A stretch of 19,334 nt of DNA. It comes from Thioalkalivibrio sp. GTDB lineage: Bacteria > Pseudomonadota > Gammaproteobacteria > Ectothiorhodospirales > Ectothiorhodospiraceae. Position 1 is the first letter of the stretch, and each line of letters opens with the position of its first letter. Made by a program: the position numbers and the translations under genes. This document shows positions 12,558-18,757 of the stretch, piece by piece. The stretch covers positions 1 to 19,334 of the forward strand of contig JAGTVE010000102.1 of the NCBI GenBank assembly GCA_018224485.1, read 5' to 3'. The notes under the pieces are model-generated. The model saw nothing but the letters and a program-made list of their open reading frames with translations, was not told the origin of the DNA and searched no databases.

Positions 12558-15278
12558 TTACCCGCGGGCGCCGCCGGACAGCGTCACCAGCGCGCCCGTG
12601 CCAGTGTTCCCCGAGGAGCCCGTAATGCGGCTCTCCGGCGCCTCGGGGTGCTCGGCCTCGCGGAAGCGGCGCGCATTGACGCCCTCGCCGCGGGGTTGGC
12701 CCCGCTGGGAGACATTGCGCCCCAGGCTGGAAGCACCCTCGGTGCCGGTCACCCGGCTGGCCGCATCCCAGGCGTCGCCGGTGATCCGCGTGCCGGCCTG
12801 GCTGCCTTCGCCGGTCAGCCGGCGCGCGGCCGTGATCACCTCTTCCTGTTCCTGCTGCAGCGTGCCTGCATCGCGGTGCCGGAACTCCGGGGTGCCGGTG
12901 ATCAGGCCGTTGGCCTTGTTCACCGGTCCGGTGATGCGTTCATTGGTGTAGCCCGTACCGGTGACCTCCTCGAACTGGCGTTCCTGTGCCGTGCGTGCCG
13001 GCGAGTGGATGCTGAAATCCGCGGGTGCCGGCGGTCGGGGTGGCTCTTCCCAGCTCCTTGCACGCTGGAGGAAACGCCCGCTCGTCGGGCAGTGCGGCAT
13101 CACGTTGTCCACCCCGATATAGGGCGTGCCGCTGACCGGCTCGCAGGCGCCGCGTTCGTCGCCCGTCATCACGGAACCGCCGGCCCCCGGACGGTCGCCG
13201 GTCACGGCCTGGGCCGGGATCAGTGCATCCGTCGGGATGAGGGTTTCCTGTTCCGAGACTGCGGGTTCCGGGCAGAAGCCGCCGTACTGGGTGCGGCCGA
13301 TGTAGGGCGTGCCACTGATGGGTGCGCAACCGCCGGGCTCGTCACCGGTCATCCGCAGACCGCGCCCGATGGGGCTGCCGGTGATGGACTGGCCGCGCCA
13401 GGTCTGGTCAACCGCGACCTTATCGACCGCGGAAACGGGGGTGCTGGTGGCGCACACAGCCTGAAGCTGGTCGGCGCTCACGTAATCGGTTCCGGTGATG
13501 GGCTTGCACCCCCCCTTGTCATCACCGGACATTTTTGGGTTGCGGACGACCTCCGTGCCGGTGACCTGGCCGCCGGAGAGCGTCTTCATGTCGCCCACCT
13601 TACGGGGACCCCCGACGCTGCACAGATCTCCGAAATCGGAAGCCGTGTAGTACTGGCTTCCGGTGATGTCGCGGCACGAGCCCGGCTCGTCGCCGGTGAC
13701 CCGGCTGGAGCGGCCGACCTCGGTTCCCGATACGGGCTGGTCACCGCGCGAGAGCATCACGCTGACCTTGCGCGGGGTGTCGGGCGGGGTGGTGCTGCAG
13801 ATGTCCTTGAACTGCTCGGCGGAGAGGTACTCGGTGCCGGTGATGCCCCGGCAGACCCCCGGTTCGTCCCCAGTGACGCGGTTGCTGTGACCTACGCTCG
13901 TTCCGGTGACGCTCCCGCCCCCGGTGGTGTGGGTCAGGGCCACCTTGTCCGGCGCGGTGTCGGCGGCAGGCTGGCTGTAGCCGGTGCCGGTGACGGCGCG
14001 ATCCGACCCTGGCTCGTCGCCGGTGACGCGCGGTGAGCGTCCCACCAGTGTCCCGGTCACGGAGTGTCCCTTGGTGGTCTCAGACTGGCCGACCTTCTGC
14101 GGAGAGGGCTGGGGACGCGTCTCGCAGAATTCCTCGTAGCGCTCAACGGCCAGATACTCGGTGCCGGTGATGCCCCGGCAGGCGCCGGTCTCGTCACCCG
14201 TCACGCGGCGGGAACGACCGACCTCCGTGCCCGTTACCTTGTGCTCGCGGGCGGTGCTGCTGACACCCACCTTCGTGGGGCCGGTGTCGGGGCGGGTCGG
14301 ACACTGCTGGTCATACAGCTCGGCGCCGATGTACTCGGTGCCGGTGACGCCGCGGCAGGCGCCGGCCTCCACACCGGTCAGCTTCTTCGTGCCCTCGACC
14401 ATGGTGCCGGAGACCGACTGGCCGGACAGCGTATGCCCCTCATCCACCTTCGGCGGCGCCGGGATGTCGAGCCGTGCCCGCCGCCGGCCGCTGGGACGGG
14501 ACTCCTTGCTGTCGCGCGTGCTGCCGGCCTTGCCGGCCAGCGCCCGCACCTTGCGTCGCTGCATCGCGATCTGGCGGCCGCTGGAGCGCTCCCCGGCGAG
14601 GGCGCTCTGCCAGTCCTGGTCCGGCATCACCGCAGCGGCGCGGGCCAGATGCGTTGCGCGCACGAGGCCGGCCTTGCCCTTGCGGGACAGGGCCTCACGG
14701 CGGGCCCGGGCGATCGCGCGGCCCTTCGGCAGGTTGGCGCCAGATGGACGGGGCACGGACGCCTCTGGCCGGCGGCCTGGCGAGTCGGATTCGCGTCGCT
14801 CGGCGGCCGGACGGCTACCGGCCTCCTGACAGTCGCAGGGCTCATCCTTGCAGCCACCGTCGCCCGCCTGGCGGGTCGCGGCCTCCTCGCTTGCCTGTCG
14901 TGTGGAGGCCGAGGTCTGCTGTGCGGCATCCGGCGGGTTCGGACGCATCCGCCCGCTCGGACGGCTCGATGCGGGTTGACTGGTGGCCGCCTTGCCGTGG
15001 CGGCTCATCGCCTCGCGGCGCGCCTGCGCCCGCAGTCGCCCGTTGGAGGCACCCGCGTGGACGTCCGCTTCGACCTTTGTCGTCGTTTCGGCGGCCGGAC
15101 TGGATGCGGTCCTGGGGGCCGCTGCGGAGGGCGCTCGACGCGACGACGACCCTTGCGTGGCCGCCGCCTTCTTCACGAATGCGGACTTGCCATGCAAAGC
15201 CATCGCCTTGCGGCGCTTCAGGGCCAGATCGCGCCCCGAGAGGGTGGCGCTGGCCTTGCTGTCTTCGGCTTGTGGCAT
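12558..15278 (-). CDS. csoS2: CsoS2, repetitive alpha-carboxysome assembly scaffold
   Basis: A 906-residue disordered scaffold. The N-terminal region has four RuBisCO-binding helices of the type GRxxAxxRRxAxxxxGKxx (about 13-32, 79-98, 185-204, 232-251). The middle region (275-669) has seven copies of a module of roughly 50 residues, KV...VTGTxVGRxxxVTGDEPGxCxxITGTEY...C, which contacts the shell. The third copy is short and lacks the Cys residues. The C-terminal region (about 670-906) keeps ITGT/VTGT motifs and ends GALVTLSGGARG. The ATG at 15278 has GAGGT five bases upstream; the codon before is GTG. An unusual Cys cluster (C143, C148, C150) lies in the N-terminal linker. In Halothiobacillus csoS2 makes a short and a long form by -1 frameshifting; matching signals are present at 13492-13539. 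Confidence 0.97.
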   Translation of the reverse strand: MPQAEDSKASATLSGRDLALKRRKAMALHGKSAFVKKAAATQGSSSRRAPSAAAPRTASSPAAETTTKVEADVHAGASNGRLRAQARREAMSRHGKAATSQPASSRPSGRMRPNPPDAAQQTSASTRQASEEAATRQAGDGGCKDEPCDCQEAGSRPAAERRESDSPGRRPEASVPRPSGANLPKGRAIARARREALSRKGKAGLVRATHLARAAAVMPDQDWQSALAGERSSGRQIAMQRRKVRALAGKAGSTRDSKESRPSGRRRARLDIPAPPKVDEGHTLSGQSVSGTMVEGTKKLTGVEAGACRGVTGTEYIGAELYDQQCPTRPDTGPTKVGVSSTAREHKVTGTEVGRSRRVTGDETGACRGITGTEYLAVERYEEFCETRPQPSPQKVGQSETTKGHSVTGTLVGRSPRVTGDEPGSDRAVTGTGYSQPAADTAPDKVALTHTTGGGSVTGTSVGHSNRVTGDEPGVCRGITGTEYLSAEQFKDICSTTPPDTPRKVSVMLSRGDQPVSGTEVGRSSRVTGDEPGSCRDITGSQYYTASDFGDLCSVGGPRKVGDMKTLSGGQVTGTEVVRNPKMSGDDKGGCKPITGTDYVSADQLQAVCATSTPVSAVDKVAVDQTWRGQSITGSPIGRGLRMTGDEPGGCAPISGTPYIGRTQYGGFCPEPAVSEQETLIPTDALIPAQAVTGDRPGAGGSVMTGDERGACEPVSGTPYIGVDNVMPHCPTSGRFLQRARSWEEPPRPPAPADFSIHSPARTAQERQFEEVTGTGYTNERITGPVNKANGLITGTPEFRHRDAGTLQQEQEEVITAARRLTGEGSQAGTRITGDAWDAASRVTGTEGASSLGRNVSQRGQPRGEGVNARRFREAEHPEAPESRITGSSGNTGTGALVTLSGGARG
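13272..14456 (-). repeat. Tandem coding repeats of the CsoS2 middle region (seven modules)
   Basis: Seven imperfect copies of about 150 bases encode the CsoS2 M modules. Module starts are recognisable at the KV motifs in PPKVDEG, PTKVGVS, PQKVGQS, PDKVALT, PRKVSVM, PRKVGDM and VDKVAVD. Copies 2, 4, 5, 6 and 7 contain both module Cys; copy 1 has the Gly-Ala-Cys version (VEAGACRGVTGTEY); copy 3 is truncated and Cys-free. Such arrays can expand or contract by recombination. Confidence 0.85.
13492..13539 (-). promoter_or_regulatory. Candidate -1 programmed ribosomal frameshift signal in csoS2
   Basis: On the coding strand, heptamer C-CCA-AAA (13539-13533) is in the correct frame for tandem -1 slippage. 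It is followed after four bases by the stem CCGGTGATG (13528-13520), which pairs perfectly with CATCACCGG (13500-13492). Inside the 19-base loop a second heptamer, G-GGG-GGG (13515-13509), is also in the slippery frame. Slippage at the first gives three extra residues (NVR) and a stop; at the second it gives 29 extra residues ending at the TAA at 13422-13420. Either would yield a short CsoS2 form, as known for Halothiobacillus. Confidence 0.6.
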
Positions 15279-15347
15279 CACGTACCTCGAACGGTTGGGG
15301 TCTGCCGGGCGGGCCGGGCGGTCAGGCCGCGGCCACGACAGGCAACT

Positions 15348-15373
15348 GGCCGGCGGATGATCCGCAGGCGGCC
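15348..15373 (-). other. Inverted repeat in the cbbS-csoS2 spacer
   Basis: In the 128-nt gap between cbbS and csoS2, GCGGAT (15365-15360 on the minus strand) and ATCCGC (15358-15353) form a dyad around one base. GGCC sequences flank it on both sides and could extend pairing with a small bulge. There is no U tract. It may stabilise the abundant cbbLS message or reduce read-through into csoS2. Nothing else recognisable lies in this gap. Confidence 0.4.
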
Positions 15374-15406
15374 AGAGTGGGGCGGCCGGATCGGTGCCCC
15401 GTCGGA

Positions 15407-15730
15407 TCAGCGGTACACCACGAACGCCAGGCCCTGGCTCTGGGCATAGTTGTCATACGCGAGGAAGCGCACGAGGTGGTCCGGGAATTCGCGATGGCAG
15501 GCATCGAGTTCCTCCAGCACCACATCGACGGACTGTTCGCCGAAGAGCGGGAGCTTCCACATGTACCAGAAGTTGCTCATCGAGTTCTCCTTCTCGGAGT
15601 GTTCCACCGCCGGGTTCCAGCCCTGGCTGATGCAGTAGCTGATCTGCTGACGGATCTGCTCGGCGGTCATCGGGGGCAGATAGGAGAAGGTCTCGTACTT
15701 GGTCGACGACTTGTAGACTTCAACGGCCAT
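15407..15730 (-). CDS. cbbS: CbbS, RuBisCO small subunit (form IA, carboxysomal)
   Basis: A 107-residue small subunit that caps the L8 core to give the L8S8 enzyme. Family features are YETFSYLPPMTAEQIRQQI near the N-terminus, WNPAVEHSE, FWYMWKLPLFGE, ELDACHREFPDHLVRFLAYDN and the final GLAFVVYR. The ATG at 15730 is preceded by GAGGAAGA, a good ribosome site; an upstream in-frame Met in a longer frame has no such support. It lies 88 bases after the cbbL stop and is surely co-transcribed with it. Confidence 0.97.
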   Translation of the reverse strand: MAVEVYKSSTKYETFSYLPPMTAEQIRQQISYCISQGWNPAVEHSEKENSMSNFWYMWKLPLFGEQSVDVVLEELDACHREFPDHLVRFLAYDNYAQSQGLAFVVYR

Positions 15731-15818
15731 ATCGGTCTTCCTCTGATAATCGGTTTCAACCCGGTCGGGACCGCGCATGGCACGGGTGGCGCCTGGCGGA
15801 TCCCGGCCCCGCGGATCA

Positions 15819-17240
15819 TTACTTGTTGGTGACGTCCAGCTTGTCGACGGTGTCGAACTCGAACTTGATCTCCTTCCACGTCTCCATGGCGATCTTCAGT
15901 TCCGGACTGTGCTTGGCGGCGCCGGTGAGGATCTCCTTGCCCTCGCGCTCGACGTCGCGGCCCTCGTTGCGCGCCTGCACACAGGCCTCCAGCGCCACGC
16001 GGTTGGCAGCCGCGCCCGCCGCGTTGCCCCAGGGGTGGCCGAGGGTGCCGCCACCGAACTGCAGCACGGCGTCGTCGCCGAAGATCGCGACCAGCGCCGG
16101 CATGTGCCAGACGTGGATGCCACCGGAGGCGACCGCGAAGGCGCCGGGCATCGAGCCCCAGTCCTGGTCGAAGAACAGCCCGCGCGAACGGTCTTCCGGC
16201 ACGAAGGATTCGCGGAGCAGGTCGATCCAGCCCAGCGTGGACGCGCGATCGCCCTCGAGCTTCCCGACAACGGTGCCGGTGTGCAGGTGGTCGCCACCGG
16301 ACAGGCGCAGGATCTTGGTCAGCACCCGGAAGTGAATGCCGTGATGCGGGTTACGGTCGATCACCGCGTGCATCGCGCGGTGGATGTGCAGCAGCATGCC
16401 GTTGTCACGGCACCAGTTGGCCAGACCGGTGTTCGCGCAGAAACCGCCGGTGATGTAGTCGTGCATGATGATCGGCGCGCCGATCTCCTTGGCGTATTCG
16501 GCACGCTTGAACATCTCGTCCGGGGTGGGGGCGGTCACGTTCAGGTAGTGACCCTTGCGCTCGCCGGTCTCGGCCTCGGATTTCAGGATGGCCTCCATCA
16601 CGAAGTCGAAGCGCTGACGCCAGCGCATGAACGGCTGGCTGTTGATGTTCTCGTCGTCCTTGGTGAAGTCGAGACCACCGCGCAGGCATTCGTATACGGC
16701 ACGGCCGTAGTTCTTCCCGGACAGGCCCAGCTTGGGCTTGATGGTGCAGCCGAGGAGCGCGCGGCCGTACTTGTTCATGGTGTCGCGCTCGACCTGGATC
16801 CCCATCGGCGGGCCGCCACAGGTCTTCACGTAGGCGATCGGGAAGCGCACGTCCTCGAGGCGCAGCGCGCGCACTGCCTTGAATCCGAATACGTTGCCCA
16901 CCAGCGAGGTGAACACGTTCACCACCGAGCCTTCCTCGAACAGGTCGATCGGGTAGGCCACGAAGGCGTAGTAGCAGGAGTCGTCCCCGGGCACGTCCTC
17001 GATGCGATAGGCGCGGCCCTTGTAGTAATCCATGTCCGTCAGCAGGTCGGTCCAGACCGTGGTCCAGGTGCCGGTGGAGGACTCGGCGGCTACCGCGGCC
17101 GCGGCCTCTTCGCGATCGACCCCGGGCTGCGGGGTGATCTTGAATACTGCCAGGAGGTCGGTTTCCAGCGGAACATAATCCGGCATCCAATAGGTTTCGC
17201 GGTAGTCCTTCACACCCGCGTCGTATTTCTTGACGGCCAT
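15819..17240 (-). CDS. cbbL: CbbL, RuBisCO large subunit (form IA, carboxysomal)
   Basis: A 473-residue large subunit that carboxylates ribulose-1,5-bisphosphate. Catalytic features are complete: K168 in GCTIKPKLG, the carbamylated K194 with D196 and E197 in GLDFTKDDE, HIHRAMHAVID, the phosphate loop GGDHLHTGTVVGKLEG, and GGIHVWHMPALV. The N-terminus MAVKKYDAGVKDYRETYW is typical of the carboxysomal form IA group. I chose the ATG at 17240 because AGGAG lies seven bases upstream and it matches the family start; an in-frame codon at 17321 lies in the leader. It heads the carboxysome operon and follows an AT-rich regulatory region with repeated TAGAT elements. Confidence 0.98.
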   Translation of the reverse strand: MAVKKYDAGVKDYRETYWMPDYVPLETDLLAVFKITPQPGVDREEAAAAVAAESSTGTWTTVWTDLLTDMDYYKGRAYRIEDVPGDDSCYYAFVAYPIDLFEEGSVVNVFTSLVGNVFGFKAVRALRLEDVRFPIAYVKTCGGPPMGIQVERDTMNKYGRALLGCTIKPKLGLSGKNYGRAVYECLRGGLDFTKDDENINSQPFMRWRQRFDFVMEAILKSEAETGERKGHYLNVTAPTPDEMFKRAEYAKEIGAPIIMHDYITGGFCANTGLANWCRDNGMLLHIHRAMHAVIDRNPHHGIHFRVLTKILRLSGGDHLHTGTVVGKLEGDRASTLGWIDLLRESFVPEDRSRGLFFDQDWGSMPGAFAVASGGIHVWHMPALVAIFGDDAVLQFGGGTLGHPWGNAAGAAANRVALEACVQARNEGRDVEREGKEILTGAAKHSPELKIAMETWKEIKFEFDTVDKLDVTNK

Positions 17241-17292
17241 TGGTTGTCTCCTGCGCGTTGTGGAAATCGGATGGTGATGGGATCGGTCGGTC

Positions 17293-17359
17293 AGGGTAGA
17301 AAGACCGATAGCCGATAACAAATAGATAAATTAGATGGTATAGATTGTTTTTGATCTAT
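17293..17359 (-). promoter_or_regulatory. Putative cbbL promoter and regulator-binding region
   Basis: An AT-rich island interrupts GC-rich DNA upstream of cbbL. On the plus strand ATAGAT, TTAGAT and ATAGAT begin at 17322, 17331 and 17340, exactly nine bases apart. The last is part of an inverted repeat, ATAGAT-N8-ATCTAT (17340-17359). This is the kind of dyad a LysR regulator such as CbbR could bind. On the minus strand TTGTTA (17321-17316) and TACCCT (17298-17293), 17 bases apart, are weak -35/-10 candidates placing the start about 45 bases before the cbbL ATG. The promoter boxes are tentative. Confidence 0.45.
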
Positions 17360-17417
17360 GCATGGCGAAGGGATGCCGATAATCCCTGTGGGCGGCGAGG
17401 TCGAATCCGAGCGACTC

Positions 17418-17486
17418 GCGTGATTATCACGCATTTCGGTTGTGGTTGGAATGCCTGTGCCTCGTGCAATGCACATTCGGCAGGCA
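17418..17486. promoter_or_regulatory. Palindromic operator-like site and nested stem-loop in the divergent region
   Basis: GCGTGATTATCACGC (17418-17432) is a perfect palindrome around one central base, as expected for a dimeric regulator site. Downstream, TGCCTG (17452-17457) pairs with CAGGCA (17481-17486), and within it GTGC (17464-17467) with GCAC (17471-17474). The segment 17241-17630 between cbbL and the J-domain-like gene contains no credible gene; these elements and the cbbL promoter region are all I see in it. No regulator can be named for the palindrome. Confidence 0.4.
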
Positions 17487-17630
17487 ATCCGGTGCACTGG
17501 AACCGTGCGCGAGTCGCGGGCCGAATGCACTCGGCTTCCCCGTTCGGCACTTCCGCCGGCCCCGATTGGTCAGAAGTAGTCTTGGGCCTTGCGGAGGCGG
17601 TCCGACAACAGGCGGTCGAAGGATCAGGCG

Positions 17631-18443
17631 ATGAATCGCGTTCGAACCCATTATCAGAACCTGCAGGTCCAGGAAGACGCCAGCCCGGAGGTGATTCGGG
17701 GTGCGTGGACGGAGCTGGCGCGCAAGTGGGATCCCGATCGCAATCCCCGGGGCCGGGAGCATGCCGAGCAGGTCAGGAGGGTCGTCGATCGCTCCTATTA
17801 CATCCTGTCGGACCCCGAGCTCCGGCGCGAACACGATGCCTGGATACAAATGCAGCGCGCGGCGGCGGAGGCCTCCGACCCGGAGCCGGTGGAAGGACGG
17901 TTCCCGCCACCAGGCGCCCCTGCTGCGAGCGCTCCCCGTTCTCGCAGAACCGCCGCGGGACTGACGTTGATCACCATGGCCTGGATTAGCGCCTTCGCGC
18001 TGATGTGGTGGCTGTTCGACGATTATCTCGACCGGCGCGAGTTTCCCAACCGTAACCTGGTGGTCGAGCATGGCTCGATGGAGGAACTGGTGCTGCGCCG
18101 GAACCACGTCGGTCACTATCTGGCGCCGGGCACGATCAATGGCGAGCCGGTGGTGTTCCTGCTGGATACGGGGGCGACTCAGGTTTCGGTGCCGGCGCAC
18201 CTCGCCGGGGAGCTGGGCCTGCACGCGGGTCCCCGGGGTCGCGCGATGACCGCCAACGGGGCCGTCGACATCTGGCAGACGCGCATCGATGAACTCGCGC
18301 TGGGGCCCTTCGCGCTGGGGAACGTGCGGGGGCACATCAATCCGGGCATGACCGACGACGAGGTCCTTTTGGGGATGAGCGTGCTCCGGCACCTGGAGTT
18401 TGCGCAGCGTGGCGGGCAGCTGATCCTCAACATGCCCCGGTGA
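17631..18443 (+). CDS. Degenerate J-domain/transmembrane/retropepsin-like aspartic protease protein
   Basis: A 270-residue protein in three parts. Residues 1-75 resemble a J domain (THYQNLQVQEDASPEVIRGAW, RSYYILSDPELRREHD), but the HPD motif reads W33-D-P-D36, so the essential His is replaced by Asp. A disordered Pro/Ala linker leads to one membrane segment (about 110-129, LTLITMAWISAFALMWWLF). The C-terminal part (about 150-270) is a clan AA retropepsin-like domain: FLLDTGATQVSVP with D179-T-G, and LLGMSVLRHLEF, as in the TIGR02281 family. Such domains act as dimers, here probably periplasmic. The ATG at 17631 is preceded by AAGGA; an earlier in-frame start exists at 17589. It is divergent from cbbL and shares its upstream region. 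Function unknown. Confidence 0.75.
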   Translation: MNRVRTHYQNLQVQEDASPEVIRGAWTELARKWDPDRNPRGREHAEQVRRVVDRSYYILSDPELRREHDAWIQMQRAAAEASDPEPVEGRFPPPGAPAASAPRSRRTAAGLTLITMAWISAFALMWWLFDDYLDRREFPNRNLVVEHGSMEELVLRRNHVGHYLAPGTINGEPVVFLLDTGATQVSVPAHLAGELGLHAGPRGRAMTANGAVDIWQTRIDELALGPFALGNVRGHINPGMTDDEVLLGMSVLRHLEFAQRGGQLILNMPR

Positions 18444-18500
18444 GCCAGATCTCTGGCGAACGGCAGTCGGGCTGCGCCCTTGGGGAAATGCCGATTTATC

Positions 18501-18590
18501 CGTCATCGCGAGGAGCGAAGCGACGTGGCGAGCCATAGGGCATTGATTCGGTGAGCGCAAACTGGAATGCCGCGCTTCGCTCGCAATGAC
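18501..18590. repeat. Dispersed hairpin repeat (MITE/REP-like, GTCATTGCGAG type)
   Basis: A left arm beginning CGTCATCGCGAGGAGCGAAG and a right arm ending GCTTCGCTCGCAATGAC are imperfect inverted copies of each other. The arms match the widespread bacterial repeat whose ends read GTCATTGCGAGCGAAGCG. The whole could fold into a long hairpin. It occupies the 314-nt gap (18444-18757) between the retropepsin-like gene and the LysR gene, and may also end transcription of the former. Nothing else in this gap is recognisable. Confidence 0.75.
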
Positions 18591-18757
18591 AGATCGATTA
18601 ATCAGCGTCTCCTTGGGAAGGGCGCACGCCGGCCGGGTCGCGCTGAATCGATGATTAGCGTATCTTAATATTCAGATAGAGCCCGGCTGATTCGGTCGGG
18701 GCCGCGTGCCGCCTCCAGGGCTGGAGCGTGCGCAGCCGACCGGTGGAGGAGGCCCTG

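Noticed and set aside
12558..12560. A frameshift or premature end between csoS2 and csoSCA suggested by the missing ATG for csoSCA
   Set aside because: A GTG at 12547 with a well-spaced AAGGA gives a normal csoSCA start; no sequence error is needed.
13272..14456. The regular repeat array considered as a CRISPR array
   Set aside because: The repeats are about 150 bases, imperfect, in frame and encode the known CsoS2 modules; there are no short identical repeats with unique spacers and no cas genes.
17345..17989. A 214-codon plus-strand frame across the divergent region and the start of the J-like gene
   Set aside because: It has no motif, overlaps the gene with clear domains in another frame, and covers probable regulatory DNA.
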